Source: Mantis religiosa | Taxonomy: Eukaryota; Arthropoda; Insecta; Mantodea; Mantidae | Length of the DNA: 64,000 nucleotides | Direction: 5' to 3' | NCBI GenBank assembly: GCA_030765055.1 | Contig: CM060947.1 | Coordinates: 50,545,593-50,609,592, forward strand | Shown: positions 21,925 to 35,368 of the stretch, one piece after another | Position numbering within the stretch: position 1 is the first letter of the stretch | Layout: every line of letters begins with the position of its first letter | Made by a program: the position numbers and the translations under genes | Notes under the pieces: model-generated | Database searches by the model: none | Seen by the model: the letters and a program-made list of their open reading frames with translations, nothing else | What the model was told of the DNA's origin: nothing

Positions 21925-22170
21925 TCAGTTTTTGATAGATGGAGTCAACGTGAAAAATTCAATGCCGTGGCCGGGATTTGATCCACGGATCTCCTGGTTT
22001 CCGTCCAGTCACTCTTAACCTTTAAGCTACCATGGCCAACGTGCCGTCATGACATTAAATTCTCCAGTCGACTCATGTACTTTCCCGGTAGACCACCAGG
22101 GGCTGCCGCATCTGCGATACACCGTTTGTGGCGACTCACTATCGTAAGTACTTGAGTCCCAGGCTTCATC
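21925..22170. mobile_element. Fold-back element, copy 3 (left arm and core)
   Basis: It carries the minus-strand tRNA-like module at about 21963-22040, with GCCGTGG and CCATGGC outer pairs. The diverged core has GTAAGTACTTGAGTCCCAGG. No matching right arm of its own is seen; copy 4 follows within about 30 bases and may be the rearranged remainder. Confidence 0.65.
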
Positions 22171-22200
22171 ATTTAACTCTTATTACTTTAGTTAATTAAT

Positions 22201-22545
22201 GGAAATTAATCATTTCTTCATACTAGACGTATATAGGCTAAGGTTTTTGAAAGATAGAGTCAACATGAAAAATTCAATACCATGGAGATCCGTGGTTCAA
22301 ATCCCGGCCACGGCATTGAAAAATTCAATACCATGGAGATCCGTGGTTCAAATCCCGGCCACGGCATTGAAAAATTCAATACCATGGAGATCCGTGGTTC
22401 AAATCCCGGCCACGGCATTGAAAAATTCAATACCATGGAGATCCGTGGTTCAAATCCCGGCCACGGCACTGAATTTTTCATGTTGACTCTATCTATCAAA
22501 AACCTTAGCCTATATATGGCTAGTGTGGAGAAATGATTAATTTCC
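22201..22545. mobile_element. Fold-back element, copy 4, with 4 x 51-bp core
   Basis: A 76-bp left arm (22201-22276) is inverted relative to a 76-bp right arm (22470-22545), with high identity by eye. The core is not the usual family core but four tandem 51-bp units. The arms share the end TTTTTCATGTTGACTCTATC with copy 3, so it belongs to the same subfamily. Confidence 0.85.
22268..22471 (+). repeat. 51-bp tandem repeat, four units
   Basis: Units start at 22268, 22319, 22370 and 22421. Each contains GATCCGTGGTTCAAATCCCGG and CCACGG, the T-arm/box-B half of the tRNA-like module, where CCGTGG can pair with CCACGG. Because 51 is a multiple of three, repetitive 17-residue frames arise on both strands, and these are not proteins. 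Confidence 0.93.
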
Positions 22546-23103
22546 ACCAGTTATCTAAAATGTATGTCAGTTTTTTTTATCAAGCCAACATTTCAAGATA
22601 TTACTTGTAATTGATATGAATTTTCTGATACTTGATACGTTTCTGCAATACAAGTTGCCGTTCATTACTATCCGGGATTTAAAAATAGGTATATTATATT
22701 ATTACTTTTTGAAGTTATAATATGCCTTTAAATATGGTGGATATATTTAACGGTTGGCGCGCGCGCGCGTGCGTGTGTGCATAGGTGCATTTCAAATACG
22801 ATATATCAGTTAAATACCAAACTTGGTATTTAAATTTGACGCTTTCTGAGATTTTCAAAACTACACGATGCACAGAATTAGCTTTTACATAAAATTTTTT
22901 TTTAAAAAATGTGGTTTTCTTTAAAATAACTATGGTTACTTGGTTTAGAATGCCATATGCTGCATAAGTTTTTTATATAAATAAATGTAAACCTTGAAGT
23001 TTTGAATTAAGCTCTGACATTTCTCTTCATCCTCAAATTCTTTTCATAACTGGTAAACGTAAGAGATAGACAATATCGTACTATGTAAAAATGAGAATCT
23101 CGT
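22546..23103. other. No feature; short GC/GT run
   Basis: AT-rich, with a short alternating GC/GT purine-pyrimidine run at about 22757-22780 (potential Z-DNA). Nothing else seen. Confidence 0.4.
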
Positions 23104-23620
23104 TAAAACACACGATTTGTATCAAACATATTTTATTTGGAGACAACACTTTTGGGGTTTTGGTTTCCTTGGCGCAATCCATTGTTTTGACTCCGATTTA
23201 CTTTCTGGAGTGAAATGATGAATCCAAGTTTCATCCATGGTAATAAGCCGTGTCAAAAATTCACAGAGATTTTTACAGTAGAGGTACAAATTCTTAACAT
23301 AAATAGTTTTTCTTTGCAACTTTTTATCCGATGCCAACAAACGTGGCACCCATCTTGCACAGACCTTGCGAAAGCCCAAAACATTACTTAAAATATTCCC
23401 TGTTCCTTCTTTTTGATGTGTTTACAGCCTCTGCTATGTAAAACAACTTCAATCTGCGGTCTTCCAGTATAAAACGATGTACTTTTTCAATTAACTTTGA
23501 AGTTGCGGCTTCCACAGGGCGTCCACAGCGAGACACATCACTAGTGCTCGTATGTCCCATTTTAAACTCTGCAACGCACCTTTTAATCATTGTATATAAG
23601 GGGTCAGTCTTTCAATGTAC
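23104..23620 (-). pseudogene. Mariner transposase remnant (copy D)
   Basis: On the minus strand, reading from 23590, a helix-turn-helix-region frame (IKRCVAEFKMGHTSTSDVSRCGRPVE and on) is followed by a second frame. The second has FRKVCARWVPRLL and the first catalytic Asp block ITMDETWIHHFTPESK. The remaining two-thirds of the DDD domain and the terminal repeats are missing. It is a different mariner lineage from copies A-C, judged by motif wording. Confidence 0.8.
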
Positions 23621-25233
23621 TGTCCATTCCTTCCTTGATTTTTAGCTGTTAATCCTTAGAAATGGAAGTATTTAAATCACTGCTCGTTTTTCCGAATGCT
23701 CTATTTTCATAAAACCTCTACATTTGTCTTGCTAAAAATTCTGGCATTAAAAAAAATAAATAAATAAATAAAATAAAATAAACAACCTGTAACTGTAGCA
23801 GGCTTCCTCCGTTGCTGTGGGTTTCGATGCCTCAAAGTTAAGGCAACATATATAGCAAGGTTCATGCTAGTATCTCCTTTCCCGTCCTTAATTATGCCTC
23901 GGCTAGCTTTTAATATCCTTCTGTTATATTCTTACTTACGAGCAATGAAAACTCTAAGTTACAAGGGTGGTAACGAGTGAAGAAATTCATTAGGATTTTT
24001 AATTTGAATTTATTTAAGAAATCAATCATTTGTTTAATTTCTTTTAACACCAAATCCATTACAATTGTTATCAAAAAATTTATTCTGTGATCTGAATCAA
24101 TATAATACTTCAAATTGAACTAACACTTAAATATTTTCGAGCAATTTAAAAAGCGTCCGATCTCTTCGGCGTTCCAGAAAGAAAGACGACTTTTCTTTTG
24201 CTTTCTACACCAGGATTATTAAATCCTTGTTACTATCGCTACCTTTATATTACTTTTATATGACTGGCCGATTTACTATTACGTCACTACATTACGTAAT
24301 ACAATTATTACTACGGCCAGTCACAAAATTACATACATTTTTACACAACTTTGTTTGTTTTTCTTTTATAAATTTATACTTTTTTGAACCCTTTCTAAAT
24401 ATAAATCGAAACTTTTACATAACTATGGACACAAGCTAGTCTAAAGTTAAACTATATGATGCTATCCGTCAAACTGGCCAGTGACGCCATCTCTATGTGA
24501 GGCCCGGGACTTATCAGCCGATTTTCGTATTTGACTTTAGAGGGAATGTACTTCTCTGAATAGTCTGCGAAGAGCTCTTTGAAAAATCATAAGAGATTAA
24601 CATTTATGACATATTTCTTGTTATGAATTTGCAGATACCTAATATGATGTTTCACAAATAGGAAGTAATTACTGATCCTTATTTCTTAACATACAAAGGG
24701 AGCGGAGTTTCAAAGGCATCACCTAATGACCGACTATTGAATGATCTGCCTGTAGCTAAAGCTTACTCAATTCCCATATTGTCGTTTGGTAGCAGTTGGG
24801 ATTGTGAAGCGGCAAATAATAGCGATTAGTAAAGTTTCAGTGTTCAATTGTTCGATACTGCAGCCAGTCAAATGTAAAGAAATAGAACCTGTTTTGTCAT
24901 TCGACTGCTATGTCAAAATAGATTGAAGTTACACTGAAAATATGAATACCCTCGCCTCTCTAAAACCTTAGAAAACACACTGGGATTGAACGTGACTTCA
25001 TAGGCTACTTCCGATATATTAAAGAGATAAATTTTAATCGTCATGAAGATATCTTAAACCTATGGTATTTGAATGAAAATCATTAGTCGTTTTAAATGAG
25101 AAAGAACGACTTTCTGGTACTAAACGATGGTTAGTTTTGGAAGAATTTTGTTAGAAGATCCTGGTGTCACTTGTTTAGAAGATCTGAACTTAAATCTTAA
25201 GCTATATGTTAAGATATTCTTTGTTTTTGACAA
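23621..25233. other. No feature recognised
   Basis: AT-rich intervening sequence with no supported coding region or repeat. Confidence 0.45.
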
Positions 25234-25244
25234 CACACACACAT

Positions 25245-25295
<51 letters not shown>
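25234..25295. repeat. (CA)n microsatellite
   Basis: Almost pure CA dinucleotide run of about 60 bp with one interruption (ATCATA). Confidence 0.95.
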
Positions 25296-25297
<2 letters not shown>

Positions 25298-26449
25298 ATG
25301 CACATGCGCACAAAGAGGTCGTGAACCCCTTTCTTGAGTTGGGCAAAGGACTTTCTCTATTTTCTGTAAGTACGCATCCATGTCGTTACTGCAGCATAAT
25401 GTATATAAAAGTAGATAAACAAAATCAATCACCTTTTTATCTCAGAATTGTGACTTCATACAAGTGATGGCATATAAATCCTTTCATGTAAGTGTTGAAA
25501 GAAAGTGATATAGGTCTGCTTTTTTTATTTTATTTAGGGATCCCAAAAAGTATATTTTTGGTGACTTTGTAATTAATTTTTGGTCAGAATTAAGTACTTT
25601 ACTACAAGTACGCAATGGAGAAGGTACATATCCTTTTTCGGTTTCAGGAGATCGTCAATTTTGTTCAGTTAGTAAATTGTCAGCTCGTATTAGCTAATGT
25701 TAACACATAATAATATATTGTTGTAATGCACACATTTAGTCATAAATGTGCTATTTATTAGAGTATAGTTTCTCTGCAGCTATTGGCACGTTATGACCTA
25801 TTTAAATTCTATTGGCTGACCCTTAGATTCATAGCCCTGTACATTTAACTGGCGACATGAAACGGGAGATACGCAGTTGTTAAACTGCCACAGAAAATGA
25901 TGCCATTTTACCCTGATATATTCAGGAGGGGTGTATACAGAGCCCATTCCGGGTGCTGTTGGAATTCGTTACCCCGGCCACAAATTGTTTTTATACCGGA
26001 GCTGGTGGTCAAGGAAGAGCCCCCACATGTGTGTCACAACCAAATGGCTCCGGATTTACGTCAAAACTTGATAAAAAAGAGAAATACCCGCTGACTCACA
26101 ACTCATTTCCAAAATAAAATTGTCAAGAATTTACATGCGGTGTGATATTATACTGCCTGTGGAAACAGATTAACACATCTTACATGTAACCACGTTCATT
26201 TCAAAGCTCCATACCGCTTTTAGTCACGTGGACGTATGTTTATATTTCGCCAAAAATATACAATCATTTAATAAACCACCTAGTTCACTCTAATCCAAAA
26301 TACTCCTAAATAACTTATTAAATATGTGGCTGATTGTCACTAAACTTGGTGTATGGAGGTATCCATGGGCAAGAATCTTAGAATTTGTCTACCACAATTG
26401 ACAGCAATTCTATAATTTGAAATGGTTCATCCTATATTTTTACGTATTC
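25296..26449. other. No feature recognised
   Basis: A 65-codon frame at 25897-26094 is in moderately GC-richer sequence but has no recognisable domain. The rest is featureless. Confidence 0.4.
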
Positions 26450-26752
26450 GGAAATGAAATGTTTAGCGTTTAATACCCGCTTTTACTGCATGTGGCACTG
26501 CAGGCGGTGGCCCTGTTGATACATGAGTTGAAGGTGGGGTTCCAGTGGAATAAGATGGCGGAGGAAACCGGAGATACGGGAGAAAACCCGTTAAAGCACC
26601 GTGTTGTCCATCACAAAACTAAATCCAACTTTTGTCCATCTCTTGTCTCATCAAATCTCTTGTCCATCACAAATTTGCGGTCGCTTGGCATCGAACCCGG
26701 GCCGCCATACTGAGAATCGAGTGGTCTAACCACTCAGCCATGGCGCGGCCCT
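26450..26752 (-). mobile_element. tRNA-derived SINE family 2
   Basis: The minus strand begins with a tRNA-like head: box A GCCATGGCTGAGTGG and box B GGGTTCGATGCC (26689-26751). The body, with CCGGAGATACGGGAGAAAAC-type sequence on the plus strand, is shared with 56218-56429. This copy also contains an internal repetition of TTTGTCCATC-type sequence (about 26605-26665). Confidence 0.8.
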
Positions 26753-29700
26753 TGCTTATTTGGATAGTACACTTCAATATATTTTTAACAGATTCTAAGT
26801 ATTACTCGACAGAGCGTTGAGGCGTATTGTTGACCTTTAGGTGACCAGCGCTGTCATCGTCTCTTATCGGGGCTTATCTGGTCGATTAGATGATTGAAAT
26901 ATTAGTAAGTTGATGTACAGTAAGTTACGAAACACAAATAGAGCGACTGGAGGCTGCGTGTATCTATATGATGTTTCCTCGCGCCTGCCGATGTGTAACA
27001 CATTGTTGTCCGGAAGACATGATTACATCTGAACGGAATATACATACACTGAACTCACCGTGTATGTGCGATAGGCTGAGGTAAACATCTCTTTGTTGCG
27101 AATTTGTTCCGATACGTCTTCTCGCTTTGCCATGTGGTAGAAAAACAAGGAAAAACAAAACGAGGATAAAAATGAGGGGGTAGGGAGCACTTCACCTTCT
27201 AAATCCTGTGTTCAAACTTCAGCTGCTTGACAATATGACAGTGGATCATAGAAACCACTTACGTAATTGCTTAATCAGTCTTTAGAAATCTCTTTATTTT
27301 ATGCTCCAGAACGTCTAACTTGTTGACTCTATCTTAATGCTTTACTGATTTCCTAAAATTATTGGAAAATATTTTTGGGCAGCCAATGGTTGACTGGGTG
27401 TGGAAAATAGTTTGCGATGCTGGTACTGCTTCATTTCGAAGAAACTCCAAGTATCAGGTATTGTTTAACTTTGTGTAAGTATGGAATGACCGACAATATG
27501 GCCTCCAACAACAGTATTGCATACAGTGATATTCATTTTCTGCGGATACTGCGTGTGGTTCTCCTCCATGGCCTTTGTCTGGCCAGTAGATATGGGCTGC
27601 TATATATCTTGTCAAATTGAGAATACAATTTGTGTTAGAAAAACTGGGCCTTGTTAATGCGTTCCATATTTGGTTTACAAATATATATTCTTCACGTTCA
27701 TTCAAAATTTGAGCTCCATAAGGATGTAGGATGGCACTTCAATAATTTCCATATCTGAATTTTGGCTTATATTAGAACCTAACGCCAAATTTGCTGTAGA
27801 GGATGTCCTTGCATATACGGAGAACTTTCAATGAAGTGTTTTCATCACTTGGACTTTCCGGATGACGTAATCTTGTTAGGTCCTTTACGCTTTCTTACAC
27901 TCCTTGTCAGTATTATATGTGGAATTCAACAAGCCAGATGCATATTATTGAATACACTCGCAGCCTCAAAACGAAATCTTGCCTGTATCCATGGCCTACT
28001 ATGGCTAGTTTTGGAATCTTACCCTTTTCACTCAATGATATTATTTGACACGTTAGACCTTAGGTTCATTTCCATCTCGTACTTCAGTAAAATCATCCAG
28101 TATCGATAAATATGTTTCCATGGCTATAAACAAACAAGTCATATATCAGATTTCCACAAAAGTAAACAAAACAGTCGAATAAAGAGATTTCGTTGCCATG
28201 CAACAAGAATAAAGATAAAGGAGGGGACGTTTTACTCACTTAAGACTACATTTTTAACAATAATTTATACCATAGACTTATCTAAGTACGTACTACTGTC
28301 CCCATGTAAGAGAAAAGAGTAATGTACGATTTACTTTCAGTTAAAGCGGGAATAACAAATATTTGTCAATGTAATTTTTGAAATCTCAGAGCATGACAAT
28401 CTCGGTATATTAATTTTCGGTCAGTTGGTCACAAGATAAATCACAGGAAACTGCTCTGGCGCAGATGCATACATACTAGAACTTACACGCATAGGCACTA
28501 ATTGAGCATAACTAAAATTGTGGATATGTTGTATTGACATAAACTCCTATATTTCACCTTTCTATAAACTACTCTAGAAAACCTATTATTATATCTACTT
28601 TGTTAAGCCAGACCTTCATTACTAATTTACACTTTCGTTGTAGTGAAGGTAGTAAAACCGTACCGACCTCAACCTCCGGGGGTTCAGTACCGGACAGCTG
28701 TGGAAATAAGCAGAGATAAGTACCTTCTCGGCAGCCTAAATACCACAAGCGCTACCAGTTGAGTAAGCAGGCATTTCTGGAAGCTTCTCTTCTTCCTCTT
28801 TTAGGTTATTCTTCCGTGGAAATTTCCATCGGTATACAAAGGAGCGTTCTCGTGACTCAGTCCAAGTTTAAATGTTGATAATTGTGTTTCTAGTGCTAGT
28901 CGCAAAACTTTTATGGTATACCTATCTGAAATATATTTAAATTTAATAAAAATCCTTAAACTTAGTTTAGAAAATCAACTTTTATATATAAAGGTTAGCA
29001 CAAGGTTGGAAATTTTCTTGAAACCTTGGGACATTTCAAAGTTAAATACTATGTTTGGTATTCGACTCCTCGTTTTTAAATTATGCTGTTCACACTCTCA
29101 GAGCTCTTTCAAACCTTTTTTTAATTCCAGAGTATCTAAAAGTGTGTATCTGATGACATTTCTCTAGTGAATTTTTGGATGAAATGCAATATTTTCTCTA
29201 ATTACTGTAAGTATAATAAAGAAAGTAAAGATGAAAAGTTGAAGAATTCAAAGCAGTAACAACTTTTGTCTCTAAAACGATTATACATATAACAACCTAT
29301 TTCAAACACATGATTAGCTTTAAAGTAATCGAATTTTGTGTAGAAAATAACTATTTACATCTAACGGTTTATCTGTTACAAAATTGCTGCAATATTTCTA
29401 TAGAGTTAAGAAGACATCATATATTATCCCTGTAAATGTCAAGATATGTACTTTTTATTGTCATATAAACCTCGTAAATTTAGATTAAACTAACATTCTG
29501 ATAAACTTAATAAAAATAATAATCTGTAAATATTAGCTTGGATGGTGGTGTTCCTGTTTAAATCTTTGTGTACTATTCTTAGAAAATCTGAAGTTAAATA
29601 TCACTTTTGGTATTTTTATTATTGCTTTTATTTTTATAAAAGTGAGGCCCAAATATGTGAAATATTCTTATCGAATTTTTGAGTGGGGCACAATCGTTTA

Positions 29701-30382
29701 TCCTCTAGTTAGGCATATAATTTAGAAATTAAAAGCTGATCATATGCATGTAACCTAGTCCATATTTATTTGAGTTACTTTATGTTCAAGGATAGTAAGC
29801 ACTGAGATTTATATTATAAAGGCACCGTTCGGTGTCGCTGAAGTTTTCTGAGGTCGATAGGGGAATTCTGGGATTCGTTCTGGCATGCATATTCCTCGTT
29901 TTTTATCATTTCATTTACCTGCTTAATTTTTTTATGAGGGAGGTGTCTGAATACAAGGCGGCGTAGGAGAGGATGTGTTTTAGCACTTAACCGTTTACCT
30001 CAATTTGCCATGAAGACAAGAATGCTCAATCTGGAAATGTTAACAACCCCATCGCAACATAATACCTGTAACCTGGAGATTTAGTAATGTCAATAGACGT
30101 AATGTTAATCGCAGTGCTGTATTCTTCTGCGTTTCTAATCACTTCCCCAATATTTATAATGTACAGAACCATCGTTCTATTTATAACCAGTTATGTTTAC
30201 TCTCCGAAAATCGAAAGTAAACTACTATTATTTTTATTGTAAAATTTTAAACTAGTGTATTAGTAGGTATGGTCTTTAAACTTAAAGAGTTTTTTGGTAT
30301 TATAATCTATTCCGTGTTTTCTTGCAGAGGCAAAACGATGACGTGTGGAAAAGTTGAAGCCTTAAGAAATATCTGAGAAAGC
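26753..30382. other. No supported gene
   Basis: AT-rich. Frames at 27417-27705 (both strands), 27831-28109 and 28913-29167 are not recognisable. At about 28640-28760 a box-A-like CTCAACTGGTAGCGC on the minus strand hints at an old tRNA-derived repeat. Nothing is firm. Confidence 0.35.
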
Positions 30383-30586
30383 TTGCAAAGAAATCGGGAA
30401 TTTAACAAAACTTCCCCTGGATTTCCTCTGGACTTTAAAAAAAGACATTCGTATAGGACAACTGCAGTTCAGAAATTGCAAGCATGCAATAATGTAAATA
30501 AAGTCAATTTTTGCAACTATGTTGAACATTTTAAGACTCATTCTATTGAGGTGAACGGTTTTGTTTATATGGCCACGAAGAATTGA
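30383..30586 (+). pseudogene. Possible transposase fragment
   Basis: The frame contains KLQACNNVNKVNFCNYVEHF, which loosely resembles the segment between the helix-turn-helix and catalytic core of Tc1/mariner-type transposases (L-x-P-x-D-x-x-R-x-x-F-C). No catalytic residues are present. The assignment is weak. Confidence 0.25.
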
Positions 30587-30799
30587 CCAGGAGAATTAAT
30601 GAGTATTAATACACCTTTTGTTAAAGGTGTAAGAGATAAATAGACATTTTCAACATCCACGACAAAGGTTACTGTAGTTTTCATTTCCATGACGTATCCA
30701 TGAACTTATATTTAAGAGAGTGTGTATATCTGACTTGTCGGCAAACAGCGTCCACCGGTTGGCAACCAAAGCCTCCTCAGGACGGCCCCGTATTTGCAG

Positions 30800-32400
30800 A
30801 ACCTCCTTATATTATTATTAGAATAGAATATAATATTTATTTTTGATCTTTCCTTATATATACATTCATTAATGCAATACCATTTACACAATCCTAGCAT
30901 ATAATGACAGACATCTTCTTCACACCCAATATACCCCTCCTACCTGCTTGCCCTAAATTTCGATCTCAATACGTACAACCCTTGGCTTTCCGTTCATTGA
31001 TGATCCTCTATTCTCTTTCACCCTACTTCCCATTTCTCTAACCTTAATTGTTAGTTAATCTTTATCATTCTTAACCATTTCTCTCTCACTTTCCCGAAAC
31101 AATCACCTACATATCTTACATTACTATCTCCTTTTGCAGATAATATTTTCCTGATCATTAGCATCTCCCCCTCCCCTACATTAAATTGTTCCACATTTTT
31201 TTGCTAATTTTTTCTCTCCATTCATTTGTTTCTTTGCAATATATTATACTGTGCCAGTCCTTATCATCATCTCCACACATTGGACTTCTCCCTTTTTCCT
31301 TATCATATCTAATATCTTTAAAATTTCTAACTCCTGTCCTCACCCAAGCAAATCCTTCTTGCCCTAGTTTATTACACACATCTATGTACTTTTCCCTCCC
31401 CCAAATTATTTTTAATTCCCTATATATTCTCAAAGAGCTATTCTCTCTTATACTAGTAAAATAATTTTATTATCAATATCCTCTAATCTTGATTCTACTT
31501 GTTTCCAAAAGCGTCTATAACAATACACCACATTCCTTCAAATATGTCCCATCAATTCCCTTACCTTTTGTGTCGAAATACTTCATATTTTCTTCTCATT
31601 TGCATAAGAAAGCATACCTTTATAATATTGTTTTCCTCCAAGTTGGCAACTCTATACAAATATTTCATTACTCTTCAGATAATTCTGACTTTAGTTGAGT
31701 GTCTTCCTAACTCAATTTGTGCTGCCCCGTTAGGTGAAGCTACTGATAAGCCTGGAATATATTTACAAAAGGACCTATTAATAACGTCCACCTCTATCCA
31801 TGCTTCATCGACTGTCCATATCTGTGCTCCATGTAGCATTTTTTTTCTAGCATATATATCGCAGTATAGATCCTTTCCAGCCATTAGTGTCAGGCAATTT
31901 CCTTAAACATTATCTTACAATCTTGGTCATTTTACCTTTTGCTAATGCCAGCTTTCACTCTTCAGTCCACCTACCATCACAACTCAGCTTTACCCCCAAG
32001 TAATCAAATCTCTGAATGACCTCTATTTATCCTCCATTTATTTCCCATTTCTCATCCTTTTGTAGTCTATATTCTTTTTTTTAAAAAAAAACATGATCTT
32101 TGTTTTTTTATTTACTTTTAATCCCCATTTTGTACAGTAACTGCTTACTGACTCGATCACTCTTCTAACCCTCCACATGATGTGGAAGCAACTACTAAGT
32201 CATCTACAAATAGTAAACCTGGGATTTCTTTATTATGAATAACTGGTGAATGTACCCTATTGTTCGAAATTTCCTCTAGAATGTCATCTATATAAAGGTT
32301 GAATAACACAGGATTCAGTTTACATCCCTGTCTTACCCCACCTTACTCTGTATGCAATCAGTTACTCCTCTATATATGTATAGAAAATATTAATTATGGG
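30800..32400 (-). pseudogene. LINE ORF2 remnant with reverse transcriptase FVDD box
   Basis: On the minus strand, starting near 32345, GVRQGCKLNPVLFNLYIDDI leads to the catalytic box LLFVDDLVV at about 32180-32210. The typical downstream blocks follow: a region ending in ARKKMLHGAQIWTVDEAW at 31675-31884, then RELKIIWGREKYIDVCNKLGQEGFAWVRTGV at 31176-31433. A probable 3' untranslated part lies left of that. The 5' portion (endonuclease and RT N-terminus) is absent, as in most LINE copies. Several stops and shifts are present. The LINE at 37.0-37.5 kb shares the same C-terminal block, so they are one family. Confidence 0.85.
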
Positions 32401-33379
32401 TAAAATAATGTCATGCATCAGGTTTTTATAGTTTCAAGTCGGATGCATAAGGACAATAAATGCCATTATTTACAGGTATTCTTTCCAATTGTCCTACAGT
32501 GAAATTCTAACAGTGCTTCTCTTAAGCACACATTATGAGAGATCTTCTTCGCTCTGTAGCCGATAATGAGATGTTATCTTCAGGACTAAAGTTTCACCTT
32601 AAGGAGCGTGTTCCATCTCCGTGGGGGTAAGGGGTATTTATGGCTACCTCCTGCCGAGTTAAGCGAACTGACTCACCACGGCTATTAATCTCATACCCAG
32701 CGTTACCTGCAGGAAAGTGTGAGGCCAAGCGTATTATGACTGGCAAATTTTTCATGACCAGCAGATAGATGTGTTACTTACCTGCGTATTCGAGAAGTTG
32801 GCAATGATAACTTCAGAGTACACTTTAGATTGTTTCAATATGTGTATCAATAATTTCTCTAGGATTATTTTATACAGGGAGAATAAATACAGATTTCTAA
32901 ATTACATTAATATTATAAAAGTAAGAAAATTTGTATGTGCAATTACAGATTGTTCCTAAAACAAACAAACCGATTGTAATGATACTTTTAATATGGAAAA
33001 CCTCACTTTTTAACGAAAATTGGATAATTTTAATTCATAAATTACTAAAAGGCTAAACAATATTTACAAATCATTGTTGAGAGTGCTATATGAATACTGC
33101 TACTGTTACTTTTTATTCTAAGAAATATCGATGTATGACCATAACATAACATTAAGCCAACAGAAGTTCCACCTTAAAAGACCACCATACATCCTCTTCC
33201 AAATGACACTAATTTTATGTTACATTTATTATTTTAATTACAAATTATCAGAAACAGTAATGAAATGGTGTCAACACATCTGATTAATATTTAGTTTCAC
33301 TTTATAGGTGTACGCACTGAATGTTGTAGATGCTAAAATCTTCTAATTACCTCCTTGATTAATTTAGTTTATTGTATTA
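32401..33379. other. No supported gene
   Basis: A slightly GC-richer stretch at about 32560-32730 might be a short repeat, but no family is recognised. The rest is AT-rich. Confidence 0.35.
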
Positions 33380-33857
33380 GGGCAGATCAAATATAAACGG
33401 GAATTATCCTTCTTTAAAATTTATTGCACCAACAAACAAAACTACTGTTATGCGGATTACTTTTCCACCACTGTGCTGCATTCGATACACGTTTTCTACA
33501 TCGGATTGGCAATTTTTTGATGTCATCCTTACACAAAGAAGAAGGGCCGGTGCGGAATCAGTTGTGCACAAACTCTCCTACACTTGCGGCATCATCAAAC
33601 CGCTGTCCTCCTACAGTCTGATTTTTGAAAGAACGTACGTGAAGGTCATCAGACAAGAGATGCGAAGGTTAAGAAGGGAACGTCGTTGCTATGGTAACGT
33701 AAACAAAAGTTGCCAGATTGGATACACTGGTGAAGTGGGTGAATTACAAACTCCTCAGCTCAGATTTCGCTAGTTGTATGCGGGAAACAGAGTTTGCCTA
33801 GTTGCGCTGTGTATTGTTAGCCTACTTTGTTAAAACCCAATTAAAATACGTTGTTAC

Positions 33858-34395
33858 TGTCGCGGCAATGGGCATAGAAATTTCGGCGCAAATAGATAAG
33901 AAACGGCGGATAGTGTTTCAGGGTAATAAAGAGCTTGCATAAGCAGTTAACAATAGCGCGGCTAGTGTACACAAAGAGGCCGACAAACAAAGATAGCTTT
34001 GATAATGGACTTGCCGACATAGATTAAGTTACGCTTCTGGAATGTGATAGAATATTCGGTTTCTTTATTCTTCTGGAAGAGTCTCGAAGTTATCAATGAG
34101 GTATTTAAGAAGGTGACGACTCGCCAAGAATGAGTTGTAGTGGTGGTGTTTTAGGGCCCGTCGAAGAATGAGTTGTAAAACAGTGAGGTAAGCAGAGAAC
34201 AGCTGAGAGTGTTGTGTAACGAGAGCTGCTGTTGTAAACTGAACGCTTTTTGTTATTGTCATCGACCTTGGAAGATTGTGGTGTGTATGTGATGTAATGT
34301 TGTTACGTGAGAATTGAACAGTGTATTCTACGGAAATAAAGAACATTTAGAATTTCGGCAAATTGGACTTTTAATTCTAGAAATCCACAGTCGCA
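33858..34395 (+). repeat. Solo LTR, family B
   Basis: It starts TGTCGCGG and ends just after ATCCACAGTCGCA. It contains GGAAATAAAGAACATTT near the 3' end, a probable poly(A) signal region. It matches 40005-40434, 43379-43800 and 54707-55129. Flanks TTAC and TTAT are a near target duplication. No internal retroviral-type genes are adjacent, so it is a solo LTR from recombination. Confidence 0.8.
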
Positions 34396-34614
34396 TTATG
34401 GAAGTAAGACGTAGTGGTGGTAAGATTAGAGGTAGACCGAGGAATCATAGCCCAACACAAGATCAGCTTACGGATAGGGTGTAACATTACATAGCCAAGG
34501 GCCCAAATGACCTCGCTGTCGACGGACCCTAAAAAACCACACACACACTCACTCACTGCATAGCCAAGCTAGAGAATTTGTCTGTTCTCATAGAGAATTC
34601 TTCTAACAGGAAGA

Positions 34615-34849
34615 ATTGTAATTTACGTACTCCAACGTTAAGTCAAATCGGACGATGAATGGAATTGGGTGAAATGATGCTCAAATGAACCCAGGGTCCA
34701 TGTAGCTTAGAGTTACCCGACATTCGTCTTACAGGATAAGGAAAACCCCGGAAAAGCTTATCCAGGCAACTCACCCTGACCGAGATTCGAACTCGGGACC
34801 TCTTGAACGTGAGGCAGACATGCTACCATCTACGCTACCAAGACGGGCT
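34615..34849 (-). mobile_element. tRNA-derived SINE family 1, copy 2
   Basis: Same family as the copy at 12.8 kb, minus orientation, with box B (GAGATTCGAACTCGG on the plus strand) and the CCTCCAACGTTA-type tail junction degenerated to CTCCAACGTTA. Confidence 0.9.
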
Positions 34850-35124
34850 TCCTTATCAATGAACAGCTTATTCCTTTTATCCAAAAGCGACAGCATCATA
34901 TCAGTAGATATGCTTCCTGTGTGTCAAAATTCCGGCATATCGGCGGCACTGATATGAACATGTCAATTAATAAAGTCGTTAATAATAGTATATCGTGATA
35001 TTAATGTATACGGAACGAGGAAAGGTTTGAAAAAACGAGGCGCTTCCACGGAGTTTTTTTAATTTTCGAAATTCCATTATGTGCTTACCACATGTATGTT
35101 GCACATTATTCTTTGAACTATGTG

Positions 35125-35368
35125 GTTTTTTTGTACTTTGTGTCCTCCAAGTTAAGTCATATAGGACGATGAATGAAATGGGCCAAGTGATGCTCAAATG
35201 AGTACGGGGTCCATGGAGCCTAGAGTAACCTGACATTCGTCTTTGAGGATAAGGAAAACCCCCGGAAAAACCGTATTCAGGTAACTCACCCTAACCGAGA
35301 TTCGAACTCGGAACCTCTTGAACGTGAGGCAGACATACTAACATCTACGCTACCGAGGCGGGCATTGC
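35125..35368 (-). mobile_element. tRNA-derived SINE family 1, copy 3
   Basis: Same family, minus orientation. ACTATGTG at 35117-35124 and 35369-35376 forms a direct repeat at the two ends, a plausible target duplication. Confidence 0.92.

Noticed and set aside
22199..22547. CRISPR-like array or repeat protein
   Set aside because: Four 51-bp units have no unique spacers and derive from the fold-back module. The repetitive frames on both strands follow from the period being divisible by three.
25120..25432. Cys/Val-rich frames over the (CA)n run
   Set aside because: Artefacts of the dinucleotide repeat.
27417..28109. Possible host coding exons
   Set aside because: Frames on both strands look faintly protein-like, but there are no domains, splice-site-supported boundaries or recognisable homology.
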